Shown here one piece after another: positions 9,022 through 17,201 of a DNA stretch of 64,000 nt. The stretch comes from Thermococcus sp. CX2. Its GTDB lineage: Archaea > Methanobacteriota_B > Thermococci > Thermococcales > Thermococcaceae. The notes beneath the pieces are model-generated. The model searched no databases. It was not told the DNA's origin and was given only the letters and a program-made list of their open reading frames with translations. Each line of letters starts with the position of its first letter. The stretch's first letter is position 1. Both the position numbers and the translations under genes were made by a program. The stretch lies in the NCBI RefSeq assembly GCF_012027555.1, contig NZ_SNUQ01000002.1, positions 434,001 through 498,000 of the forward strand, in the 5' to 3' direction.

Positions 9022-10143
9022 TCACACGAGGTACCTGACGATGCTCGGGCTTATCCTCAGGAGCTTCGCGAGGAGCTTCGGTCTTCTAAGTATGGCTTTG
9101 GCGGTCTTAACATGGTCGTCGAAGTCGGCCTGACTCTCTATTACTTTCTTTGCCTCCTCACTTCCGAGAACCTCAAAAACCTTTTCGATGTCATCCTGAC
9201 TCAGGCCTTTGAAGACTTTCCTGAAGCGAAGCCCGAAAGATATCTGTCTCTTTATGCTCTTGCACAGCTTTTCATATTCCTCGGGCCTGCCTTCGAGAAG
9301 GGCGCTTCTGAGGGCGTGAGCGCAGATCATCCCGTACACTATTCCCCCCGCCGTCGTGGGTTTTATCTGAAGTGCAGCGTCACCGATTAAAGCGACGTTG
9401 CCCCGGATCCATGGCTTTCTCACACCAAAACCGACGCTTCCGGCCTTGAACTCGACCACAGCGTTCGGCTTGAGCATCCTGATCTTGAGGAACCTGTAGA
9501 GTGCATCGAGGCTTCCGAAGGTTCCGACCCTTGCTAGACCTTCGTTAACCGGCGCAACCCAGAAGAAGAACTCCTCGTTTATGTCCTTGTTTACCCACAC
9601 CTCAACGAAGTCCTTCCTCGGGAAGTCACCGACTACTTCAACCTCGTAGCCGCTCAGGAACTCGGCGTTTGTCTGAGCTCCAATGGCCTTCGCCACGGTG
9701 CTGCTCACGCCGTCGGCGCCGACGTAGAAGCCAGCTTCAATCTCAAGCCTCTCGCCGAACCTCTGAAGAACTGCCTTTCCGTTCTTGAAGCCTAGGAAAG
9801 TCGTGCCCATGTAATAGTCCACTCCACGCTTAGCGGCCTTCTCAGCGAGGCTCTTTTCGAGAATCTTTCTGTCCACGAGGTAGGCCTGGGGAGCCTTCCT
9901 TTCCACCTCAAAGCTCTGTATCCTTGAGTAGAAGACTGCCCCCCTCAGCCTGTTCAGGATGGCCCTCTCGGGAAGGCCGAGCCTCTCGAAGTTCTCGGCC
10001 CCTATTATGCCAGTGCAGGCTTTTCCTCCGAAGGAGCCCTTCTTCTCCACCACCGCGACGCTGAAGTCCCTTGCGAGCAGGTTAGCGAGATAATTGCCAA
10101 CGGGTCCACCACCTATTATAAGAACGTCGTACTTCATCCTCAT
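9022..10143 (-). CDS. Geranylgeranyl-reductase-family FAD oxidoreductase
   Basis: A 373-residue flavoprotein. The N-terminal dinucleotide site DVLIIGGGPVGNYLA is followed by the acidic end of strand two, VVEKKGSFGGKACTG. The second FAD motif, GNVALIGDAALQIKPTTAGG, is near residue 245. The Cys-Thr-Gly after the first motif is seen in geranylgeranyl reductase relatives, which saturate isoprenoid chains of archaeal lipids. Several paralogs exist in archaea, so lipid substrate specificity is inference. A second ATG six bases downstream is possible. It is divergent from pcp, sharing a short promoter region. Confidence 0.85.
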   Translation of the reverse strand: MRMKYDVLIIGGGPVGNYLANLLARDFSVAVVEKKGSFGGKACTGIIGAENFERLGLPERAILNRLRGAVFYSRIQSFEVERKAPQAYLVDRKILEKSLAEKAAKRGVDYYMGTTFLGFKNGKAVLQRFGERLEIEAGFYVGADGVSSTVAKAIGAQTNAEFLSGYEVEVVGDFPRKDFVEVWVNKDINEEFFFWVAPVNEGLARVGTFGSLDALYRFLKIRMLKPNAVVEFKAGSVGFGVRKPWIRGNVALIGDAALQIKPTTAGGIVYGMICAHALRSALLEGRPEEYEKLCKSIKRQISFGLRFRKVFKGLSQDDIEKVFEVLGSEEAKKVIESQADFDDHVKTAKAILRRPKLLAKLLRISPSIVRYLV

Positions 10144-10198
10144 CCCTCACACTGGGTGCGTTTTTAAACCTAAAAACCTAACCTTTTCGGTGGTCATC

Positions 10199-10801
10199 AT
10201 GAAGGTGCTGATTACTGGTTTCGAGCCCTTCGGTGGGGAGAAGATAAACCCCTCTTGGGAGGCCGTCAAGAGGTTGCCGGACGAGATCGCCGGTGCAGAG
10301 CTGATAAAGCGCCAGCTTCCAGTTACTTTCAGGGGCGTTAGAGAGCTCTTGCCGAGGCTCATAGTGGAGACAAAGCCGGATCTGGTCATTCTGACCGGGC
10401 AGGCCGGCGGGAGACCGAACATCACGGTGGAGCGCGTTGCCATAAACGTAATGGACTCGACGATGCCCGATAACGAGGGTTTTGTTCCGGAGGACGAGCC
10501 GATTTTCGAGGGGGCACCGGATGCATACTTCGCCACCTTGCCGGTAAAAGCCATCGTTAAGGCCTTGAGGGAAGCAAAGATACCCGCGGCCGTTTCAAAC
10601 ACCGCCGGAACCTACGTCTGCAACACGGCTATGTACACTGCCCTCCATACGATAGCCGTCGCGGGAATGGAAACCAAAGCCGGCTTCATCCATGTTCCCT
10701 TCATCTATGAGCAGGCCCTCGACAAACCTAGGCCCTCCATGGCCTTAGAAACGATAGTGAAGGCCTACGAGGTCGCTATTAGAACCTCGCTGAAGGGCTA
10801 A
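10199..10801 (+). CDS. pcp: Pyrrolidone-carboxylate (pyroglutamyl) peptidase
   Basis: A 200-residue cysteine peptidase (family C15) that removes N-terminal pyroglutamate from peptides. The catalytic residues are visible: Glu79 (TVERVAIN), Cys141 (NTAGTYVCNT) and His165 (AGFIHVPF). The start is the ATG at 10199. Earlier in-frame codons would run through the promoter, where GTTTTTAAACC lies at about 10158-10168. It opens with MKVLITGFEPFGG, typical of the family. It fits a peptide-fermenting life style together with the carboxypeptidase at 5088. Confidence 0.97.
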   Translation: MKVLITGFEPFGGEKINPSWEAVKRLPDEIAGAELIKRQLPVTFRGVRELLPRLIVETKPDLVILTGQAGGRPNITVERVAINVMDSTMPDNEGFVPEDEPIFEGAPDAYFATLPVKAIVKALREAKIPAAVSNTAGTYVCNTAMYTALHTIAVAGMETKAGFIHVPFIYEQALDKPRPSMALETIVKAYEVAIRTSLKG

Positions 10802-10848
10802 CAATCTTTTTAAAGCCCTTTCCCAACTTTTTATAAATCCCCCTGAGG

Positions 10849-12846
10849 GTGATGCCTATTCTAATCCTCGGAATTGACATAATAAGCGAGCACCCCAAGA
10901 GGTTTGCCGTCGTGAGCTGGTTCAACGGCAAACTCGAGAGAAAGGGTGAGTTCACTCTATACCGCTTAATCCGCTTCATCCAGAGCAAGAGGCCGGATAT
11001 AGTCGCTATGGACAGCGTAACCGAGCTGGGTGATGACCTGAGAAAGTTCCTCCGGGCACTACCCAATGAGACAAAGCTCGTTCAGGTAACCGGAAGGCCT
11101 GGCGAGCAGCGCTCCCTCTGGAGCTTGGCTAAAGAGCACGGGATAAGGGCTGGCGATAAGTTCGATCCCTACGAGGAGGCCAAGGTATGCGCCCTCCTCG
11201 CTGCCAGGGGAGTTGGCTATGAAGTTCTGGCCTTCGAGGATGAGGTCGTAATCAAGGTAACACGCGGTAGGAGCCATGGGAAAGGCGGCTGGAGCCAGGA
11301 CCGCTATAGGAAGCGCGTCCACAACCTGGTTAGAGACAAGGTGAGGGAGATAGAGGACAGGCTGAGGAGGGCCGACGTTCCCTTCGATTTAGAAGTTGAA
11401 GAGAAGGACTACGGCCTGGCGAAGGGCGAGTTTAAGGTCTACGCGAGCAGGGAAGAGTTGGCTGGCTTAATAAGACCCATGCGCGGCGGCGACGTCGAGG
11501 TCAGGATTTACCCCGTCGAGAGGGCCGAGCTGGGTTTTGCTCCGCTGAAGAGCGAGAGGGCCATAGAGGAGCGCAGAAGCATAATAGTCGGCATAGATCC
11601 GGGAATAACCGTTGGAATAGCGGCTATAGATTTAAGCGGAAACATAGTGGCGCTCCACAGTGAGAGGAACATGCCCGTCGGCGAGGTCTTCCGCTTCATA
11701 AGCGACGTCGGTCATCCGGTGATAGTGGCAACCGACGTTAATCCTGCCCCTGGTTTCGTCGAGAAGATAGCTCGATCCTTCAAGGCCCAGCTCTTCGTCC
11801 CGAGGGAGAGCCTCCGCGTGGAGGAGAAAAACGAGCTTTTGAGAAACCTTAGTGTAAGCGTTGAGGACGATCACCAGCGCGACGCCTTGGCTGCAGCCTA
11901 CAAGGCCTACCTTCGCCTGAAGCCCAAGCTGGAGCACGTTGAGGCCAAGCTCCGGGAGGCAGGGCTGACCAAAAAGGCGGATGAGGTCAAGGCCCTTGTG
12001 ATTCAGGGCTACAACCTCGGCGAGGCCATGCAGCGTGTAACCCTCCGTGAGAGGCCGAAGAGGGAAGAGGAGAAGCCTGAGGAAAAGCCGAGCGTTGATC
12101 TTGGGCCCTATCTCAGGAGAATCCGTGAGCTTGAGAAGAGGATTGAGCTCCTCGAGAGGGAAAACGAAGAACTGAGGGGAATCATAAGGGAGCAGAGGAA
12201 GACGATAGGAAGGCTCGAGAGGAGGCTCGTGGATTACGACGAGGAGGTCAGGAAGAAGGTTCTCCGCGAGAGGGAGCTTGAGGCCAAGGTCAAGCGCATA
12301 GAGAGGCTTGAGAGAGAACTTAGAGAGGCGAAGGCGATAATCGAGCGTTTGAGCAGAGACCTGGCTCAAGTTAAGCGGATGAACGTCATTGAGATACGGG
12401 GAAGTGCAGTTCCGCTCAAGGTCATGGAGGTTCTCAGCTGGCGCGAGCTTGAGAGGCTTGAGCGGGAGATAGGAATCAGGAAGGGTGACGTCCTCTTCGT
12501 GGTTAATCCCGCTGGAGCTGGAAAAGCCATAGCGGAGACCCTCGTGGCTAAGGGGATACGCGCTTTGATAACCGAGAAGCCCCTGCCTTTAGCCGTTGCC
12601 GAGGTTCTCAGGGAGGCCCACGTGCCCTTCTTCACCTCCGAAGAGCTCGACGTCAAGAGGGTTGACGAGTTTGCCGTCGTGGAGAGGGAAACACTGGAGA
12701 AGGCCATCGAGAAACTCTTGGCGAAGTGGGCGGAGGAAGACCGCGAGAGGGAAACTGAAAAGTTCCTCCGCCTTATCGAGGAGTACCGCATCGAGCGCGT
12801 TAAGGAGCTAATGAGAAAAGCTGAGGACGAGTCTAAATCTCGCTGA
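10849..12846 (+). CDS. DUF460 protein, RNase H-like fold with coiled coil (COG2433 type)
   Basis: A 665-residue archaeal protein of the DUF460/COG2433 type. Two RNase H-like parts are suggested by ILGIDIISE at the N-terminus and IIVGIDPGITVGIAAID near residue 245. DDHQRDALAAAYKAY near 345 is the usual C-terminal acidic motif of RuvC/YqgF-like folds. A long charged coiled coil covers about 400-515, followed by a small alpha/beta domain with VVNPAGAGKAIAETLV. A nuclease role is predicted from the fold, not shown. GTG 10849 or the adjacent ATG 10852 can start it. TATA-like TTTTTAAAG lies near 10807-10815. It overlaps the convergent HTH gene by 14 bases. Confidence 0.85.
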   Translation: MMPILILGIDIISEHPKRFAVVSWFNGKLERKGEFTLYRLIRFIQSKRPDIVAMDSVTELGDDLRKFLRALPNETKLVQVTGRPGEQRSLWSLAKEHGIRAGDKFDPYEEAKVCALLAARGVGYEVLAFEDEVVIKVTRGRSHGKGGWSQDRYRKRVHNLVRDKVREIEDRLRRADVPFDLEVEEKDYGLAKGEFKVYASREELAGLIRPMRGGDVEVRIYPVERAELGFAPLKSERAIEERRSIIVGIDPGITVGIAAIDLSGNIVALHSERNMPVGEVFRFISDVGHPVIVATDVNPAPGFVEKIARSFKAQLFVPRESLRVEEKNELLRNLSVSVEDDHQRDALAAAYKAYLRLKPKLEHVEAKLREAGLTKKADEVKALVIQGYNLGEAMQRVTLRERPKREEEKPEEKPSVDLGPYLRRIRELEKRIELLERENEELRGIIREQRKTIGRLERRLVDYDEEVRKKVLRERELEAKVKRIERLERELREAKAIIERLSRDLAQVKRMNVIEIRGSAVPLKVMEVLSWRELERLEREIGIRKGDVLFVVNPAGAGKAIAETLVAKGIRALITEKPLPLAVAEVLREAHVPFFTSEELDVKRVDEFAVVERETLEKAIEKLLAKWAEEDRERETEKFLRLIEEYRIERVKELMRKAEDESKSR

Positions 12847-13129
12847 GGATCTTCTTCAGCGTCGCTAGGTACTCTGCCATTTCCTTTGCTCCTTTCTCCG
12901 TTATTTTAACTGCAGTCCTAGGTCTATCGGCGATTACCTTGTAGATCTCAACGTAGCCGGCTTTTTCAAGGGCCTTTAAATGTGAGTCAAGGTTTCCGGG
13001 AGTTATCTCGAGGACTTCGAGCAGATCTCGGAACAGGACCTTTTCTCTGGGCAGAAGAAAGAGCATAATGCCCAACCGAATCGGATTTCCGAGGACGTGG
13101 TTCTTCGTCAGCTCCCGCAGGGACTCCAT
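12833..13129 (-). CDS. Winged-helix transcriptional regulator (ArsR-like)
   Basis: A 98-residue single-domain winged helix. It opens with NPIRLGIMLFLL, has a recognition-helix region GNLDSHLKALEKAGYVEIYK, and a basic wing RPRTAVKITEKGAKEM. It follows the membrane protein at 13139 by nine bases with ribosome binding site GGTGAT. Pairs of a small winged-helix protein and a membrane protein are common in archaea, where the regulator often represses its own operon. That is inference here. Confidence 0.88.
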   Translation of the reverse strand: MESLRELTKNHVLGNPIRLGIMLFLLPREKVLFRDLLEVLEITPGNLDSHLKALEKAGYVEIYKVIADRPRTAVKITEKGAKEMAEYLATLKKILSEI

Positions 13130-13138
13130 TCTATCACC

Positions 13139-13750
13139 CTACTCGATGGCCTTGAAGGCGTTGTGGATGTAGAGGAGTACCGTGACCGCGAAGCCTAAGG
13201 CCACGACGAAGCCGGCCAGAATCATGGCTCCGTTCTCCATGTTCCAGACTACAGGAATGTGTATTCCTGGAATGAGGAACGCAGGAATCATCTCCTTCTC
13301 AGTTCCGCTGAACTTGGCTATGACCAGGAACATGCCGAGTATGGAGAGCGTTATGAAGCTCAGGAAGCCGACCGCGAGCCTCGCTTCTGCGTTAACTGCT
13401 ATTGAGGTCTGAGGGATTACTCCCCATCCTATCACGATTCCGAGAATCCACGAGAGGGCAATGAGCATTCCCTCCCTTTTTGAGGACTCCACCTCTCTGC
13501 CAGTTGCCTTTGCTATCTCGACGAACCTCTTCCACACCCTTCCTGTGAACGTTATCGCCACGATAAAGGCAATCGGCCAGTAGACGAGGTTGAACTGCCA
13601 CGGTATATCAAGGAGTGCCAGGATGTCGTAGTAGAGGAGCATTATTGCCAGCCATACCGCGAAGTTCAATGCCCCGTAGAGCTTGCCGGCAGCGATAAGT
13701 TTTCTCTCAACCCTCTCCAACACACTCTTAAGCTCCCTAACTTCCTCCAT
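13139..13750 (-). CDS. Membrane protein paired with winged-helix regulator
   Basis: A 203-residue protein with an N-terminal helix of about 20 residues followed by four or five hydrophobic segments (about 25-45, 50-70, 95-115, 125-145, 165-190). I recognise no transport or enzyme motif. The ribosome binding site GAGGTGA precedes ATG 13750, and the TATA-like GTTATAAATAG lies near 13785-13796. It is first gene of a two-gene operon with the regulator at 12833. A role in sensing or transport is inference. Confidence 0.75.
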   Translation of the reverse strand: MEEVRELKSVLERVERKLIAAGKLYGALNFAVWLAIMLLYYDILALLDIPWQFNLVYWPIAFIVAITFTGRVWKRFVEIAKATGREVESSKREGMLIALSWILGIVIGWGVIPQTSIAVNAEARLAVGFLSFITLSILGMFLVIAKFSGTEKEMIPAFLIPGIHIPVVWNMENGAMILAGFVVALGFAVTVLLYIHNAFKAIE

Positions 13751-13823
13751 GCTTTCACCTCAATTAAAGATACGCGGTAAAGCTATTTATAACCCGGTGA
13801 AACTCTGGAATGCAGAAAAAACT

Positions 13824-13952
13824 TCAGTCACCGGCTCTCGTGAGCCTGAGCCTCTCCATGAACTTCTCGACTTCCTGTGATTTCGATCCCCCATCGGGGG
13901 ACGCCGTAGAAGTTACTCCAGTCCCTTGAGAAGTGGCTGTGGTGATGAGCTT
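13824..13952 (-). other. In-frame coding-like extension after the stop of the TtuA-like gene
   Basis: Directly after the TGA of the TtuA-like gene (13953-13955), the same frame stays open for 42 codons before TGA at 13824-13826. The first half is Thr/Ser-rich and linker-like; the second half reads SKSQEVEKFMERLRLTRAGD, with normal codon use for this genome. It could be a former C-terminal extension cut off by a stop, a remnant of another gene, or chance. It also contains the hairpin CCCCCATCGGGGG at about 13887-13900. No ribosome binding site for independent translation is seen. Confidence 0.3.
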
Positions 13953-14924
13953 TCATTCCACCCTAAAGGTTAAGCCCCTCTCCCTAGCTTTCTTCTCCAC
14001 CTGTAACCTGAACTGGCAGGCCTTGCATATCTCGCCCGTCGTCGGCTGGCCACATATCTTGCAGCGGTTAAGCTCGCTCGTCTTCTTCGTGTAGGTCTTC
14101 GCTATGAGCGGGAAGAGCTTGTCGTAGCTCCTGAGAATCTGGTACTTCGTTCCAGGATGCTTCTCCTCCATCTCGTTAAGCCAGTCCCTTATCTCGGCGC
14201 GGAAGGCTTCGACAGCGTAGGGGCACTCGCTCAAATCGACTTCAATCTCGTTCAGCACCGCGTAGAGTATTATCTCCTTCTCGGGAATCTCGCGGAGGGG
14301 CTTTATCCTTGGAACCAGCTCGGGGTGAATCTCCTCGTAGTAAGGCCCGGTCCTGCCCAAGCGGGCAATGTCTCCCCTCAATATGTTCATTATGAACATC
14401 TGAACCTCATCGTCGAGGTTGTGGCCTACAGCCAGCTTATCGGCCTCCACATCTTTGGCCGCGTAGTTGAGGAGCCATCTTCTCCAGACGCCGCAGTAGG
14501 AGCAGGCTCCGACCCTTTCACCCCTCTCAAAGCTCCCCATGATTTGAACCGTCTCGTCGAGGGTGAAGCCTATGTACTCCTTGAAGGAATAGATTCTATG
14601 CTCTATTCCGAGCTTCTTGGCGTTTCTCTTGGCTATCTCCACGCTCGGTGGACGGTAGCCGGCTATTCCCTCGTCTATCGTTACCGCCACCAGCTCGAAG
14701 GGGAACTTTTTCTGGAGCTTAGCTAAGAGATGGAGCAGAACGACGCTGTCCTTCCCGCCGCTCACACCAACGGCTATCCTCTCACCCTTTTCTATGAGCC
14801 TGTACTTCTTAACGGTCTCCTTGAACTTCTTCTCCACCATCTCGTTGAAGTGTTTCCTACAGTAGTATCTCCCGGTGTAGCGTGCATGATAGACCGCCTC
14901 GCGGTTGCACTTGGAGCACTTCAT
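13953..14924 (-). CDS. TtuA/Ncs6-family tRNA 2-thiolation protein
   Basis: A 323-residue PP-loop ATPase that activates a tRNA uridine for 2-thiolation. The N-terminal zinc site uses Cys3, Cys6, Cys22 and His25. The PP-loop SGGKDS is at 55-60. CSYC near 142-145 and the Cys in SECPYA near 235 are the candidate iron-sulfur ligands. A C-terminal zinc finger, CKIC...CKAC, ends the protein. A paralog lies at 39845. Thermococcales carry two such proteins, and which one thiolates position 54 and which 34 cannot be told from sequence. A TATA-like CTTTTTAAACGG sits near 14953-14965. Confidence 0.9.
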   Translation of the reverse strand: MKCSKCNREAVYHARYTGRYYCRKHFNEMVEKKFKETVKKYRLIEKGERIAVGVSGGKDSVVLLHLLAKLQKKFPFELVAVTIDEGIAGYRPPSVEIAKRNAKKLGIEHRIYSFKEYIGFTLDETVQIMGSFERGERVGACSYCGVWRRWLLNYAAKDVEADKLAVGHNLDDEVQMFIMNILRGDIARLGRTGPYYEEIHPELVPRIKPLREIPEKEIILYAVLNEIEVDLSECPYAVEAFRAEIRDWLNEMEEKHPGTKYQILRSYDKLFPLIAKTYTKKTSELNRCKICGQPTTGEICKACQFRLQVEKKARERGLTFRVE

Positions 14925-14998
14925 GTCCTCACCGGTGGAGCAAATGTAATACCGTTTAAAAAGATTAGTTCACGACGGGGTCATGAAGTTTTGAAGTT

Positions 14999-15076
14999 GG
15001 TCTGGTATTTCATTTTCTAACCTCCCTTCAGCCCCGAAGGTTATTGACGGCTGTCAAAGTTTGGGCTGTCCAGACT
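14999..15076. other. Structured intergenic segment, possible RNA or terminator
   Basis: Three nested or adjacent inverted repeats fill the 200-base gap between two minus-strand genes. The outer arms are GTCTGG (15000-15005) and CCAGAC (15070-15075). Inside lie AACC...GGTT (15019-15042, with inner TTC/GAA) and a five-base hairpin TTGAC-GGCT-GTCAA (15044-15057). The arrangement is cloverleaf-like on either strand, but there is no tRNA consensus and no C/D or kink-turn motif. It may be the 3' end of the protease transcript. Confidence is low. Confidence 0.25.
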
Positions 15077-15125
15077 TTTGTGGGGAGAGAAAAGATAATA
15101 TTGGGGGCGCGTGAGGTTAAACTGA

Positions 15126-16265
15126 TCACCCAACAAGGCTCCTCAAAGCCGGCCACAGGTTCAAGGCCAGCAGGAACAGCCCTACCCCGATTGTGAAATA
15201 CCTTACGGGTTTAGCAACGTTCTCCGGCAGGTATGCATTAACTATATCGTCGAGCATTCTGCCGCCGTCGAGGGGGATCAATGGGAAGAGGTTCATCAAA
15301 CCTATTCCGAGGTTGAGAACGTATATCCAGTAGAACGTGAAGAACAGCGGAAAGATTATGTTGTTGTGTCCTACCTTTGAGACGTAGTATGGGGCTGGGT
15401 AGATTCCGATGTATCCCTTCTCTGGGTTCTCTGGATGCGCTCCGAGCTTCAGCTGGACGTTCATCTCCTCCCCGTCCCTCAGTATCGTCAGCGTTACGAC
15501 TTGGCCGGGCTTGGTGGTGTTCATGAAGCTGATGAACTTCTCCATGTCCTTTATCTGCTGGCCGTCCATCGCGATTATTACGTCCCCTTGGTGGAGGACG
15601 CCGTAGGCCGGGCCGTCATCTAGAACCCCTGTCACGAGTATTCCAGAGGACTGGAGAACTGGCGTTATGGCGAAGTTGATTATGAGAACCGCTATCAGCG
15701 CCGTCACTATGTTGGCGAGCGAACCGGCGCCGTAGACCCTCAGTCTCGAACGTAAGGGAGCTTTCTTAAGGGCTTCTTCGTCGGGCTCAACGAAGGCACC
15801 GGGGATTACTGCAAGAAGGACTAGGCCGACCGACTTGAGGGGCAATCCGTCGGCTCTCGCAACTATGCCATGGCTCAGCTCGTGGACGACCATAACAACT
15901 ACAAGGGCTATCAGGCCATATGAGAGAGGGATTGTGATGCCTGGTATCACAAGCTGGACTCCGGCCTGCTCGCCTCCGTTCTGTATCGTATTCATTGCGG
16001 TCCTTAGAAGGGCATAGAAGACGTAAGCCATGCCAAGGAATCCGAGAACTATACCAACGTCTCCATAAATCCTCCAGAAGCGCTTCCACCTATGGGCGAG
16101 ATTGTCGATGAGGCCCAGCAGCTTTTTTGTCCGCCACATTGCAATAAAAAGATCAACTGCTAGGCCCTCTTCATGCTCTTCGTCGTATTTTCTTCCGAAG
16201 AGGGCGTAGAGCACGGCCCAAAATGCTAGGATGCCAATGATTATCATGATGAGCGTGCTGTTCAT
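15126..16265 (-). CDS. Site-2-type membrane metalloprotease (M50) with PDZ domain
   Basis: A 379-residue intramembrane zinc protease. HELSH at residues 128-132 in a hydrophobic helix supplies two zinc ligands and the catalytic Glu. The third ligand is the Asp in LIPLDGGRM near 340. Between them is a PDZ domain with DGPAYGVLHQGDVIIAMDGQ (about 215-270). The ATG at 16265 is chosen over GTG 16274 because AGGTGA is spaced five bases before it. Site-2 proteases cleave membrane-bound regulators or leftover signal peptides; the substrate is unknown. It has its own promoter near 16297-16305. Confidence 0.93.
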   Translation of the reverse strand: MNSTLIMIIIGILAFWAVLYALFGRKYDEEHEEGLAVDLFIAMWRTKKLLGLIDNLAHRWKRFWRIYGDVGIVLGFLGMAYVFYALLRTAMNTIQNGGEQAGVQLVIPGITIPLSYGLIALVVVMVVHELSHGIVARADGLPLKSVGLVLLAVIPGAFVEPDEEALKKAPLRSRLRVYGAGSLANIVTALIAVLIINFAITPVLQSSGILVTGVLDDGPAYGVLHQGDVIIAMDGQQIKDMEKFISFMNTTKPGQVVTLTILRDGEEMNVQLKLGAHPENPEKGYIGIYPAPYYVSKVGHNNIIFPLFFTFYWIYVLNLGIGLMNLFPLIPLDGGRMLDDIVNAYLPENVAKPVRYFTIGVGLFLLALNLWPALRSLVG

Positions 16266-16316
16266 TTGAGTCACCTAATAAAGCGTTTTTGAGCTGAGTT
16301 TAAAAAGTAATCGCAC

Positions 16317-17201
16317 TCACAGTCTGCCCAGGAACTTCAGGATGTATATCTTTGTTCTCACGTCGAAAATAGAGCCGAGGACATCTTGGAGGTTGCCTCT
16401 CATTGTGGGGTTGAGCTTGAAGGCCCGGAGTACATCAGTTCCACCCGTTCTGTCACCGCTGAACAGCTTTAGAATGCCTATCTGGAGAAGGTGATAACTC
16501 AAAACTTGAGGGTCATGCCTTATGTCCCCATGCGCCTCTATCATCCTGTACCTGCCGGCCAGATATCTGGAGAAAGAGAACTGTCCAGAATGGATTGAGT
16601 AGTTCACCAGGGGGCTGTCTATTGCCTCGAAAAGACATATCCGCGACATCCTGAGCCACATATCCCAGTCCTCGCACGTAACGAAGTTTTCCCTAAAGAG
16701 CCCCGCCCTTTTGAAGCACTCCCTTCTCACCATAATCGTCGATGTCCCCGTTATATTGTCCTTCAGCAGGTGGCGGTAAACGTTGCCCCTGGCCTTTGGC
16801 CTTTTGGTTCCAAGGATTTTGTTTCTCTCGAGATAGTAGTAGTTGAAGGCAGTGTATATGAGGCCGTATGCGATGGGTAGGCTCTTAAAAAGCTCTACCT
16901 GAAGTTCGAGCTTCCCTGGGAGCCACTGGTCGTCGTCATCCAGGAAAGCTATGTACTCTCCCCGGGCTTTCTTAACACCGAGGTTCCTCGCGTCGGCTAT
17001 TCCCTTCCCTCTCTGCGGGATGTAGCGAAGCCTTCCGTCCCCGTACGAGCGCACGAGTTCCCTCGTTGAATCACTTCGCGCACCGTCTATTACGAGAACC
17101 TCGAAGTCGTCGAATTCTTGGCTTAAAACGCTTTCAACGGCCCTCGTTAGGAGCTCGTTTCGGTTGTATGTGGGAATAACGACGGAAACGGCCGGCCTCA
17201 C
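16317..17201 (-). CDS. Family 2 glycosyltransferase
   Basis: A 294-residue GT-A fold enzyme. The nucleotide-sugar site is SVVIPTYNRNELLTRAVESV, and the metal-binding DXD-type motif is AFLDDDDQWLPGK near residue 92. No membrane helix is obvious, so it acts on the cytoplasmic face. It starts at GTG inside a GTGA overlap with the preceding sulfatase-like gene and is the last gene of the 21279-16317 run. Donor and acceptor sugars are unknown. Confidence 0.92.
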   Translation of the reverse strand: MRPAVSVVIPTYNRNELLTRAVESVLSQEFDDFEVLVIDGARSDSTRELVRSYGDGRLRYIPQRGKGIADARNLGVKKARGEYIAFLDDDDQWLPGKLELQVELFKSLPIAYGLIYTAFNYYYLERNKILGTKRPKARGNVYRHLLKDNITGTSTIMVRRECFKRAGLFRENFVTCEDWDMWLRMSRICLFEAIDSPLVNYSIHSGQFSFSRYLAGRYRMIEAHGDIRHDPQVLSYHLLQIGILKLFSGDRTGGTDVLRAFKLNPTMRGNLQDVLGSIFDVRTKIYILKFLGRL

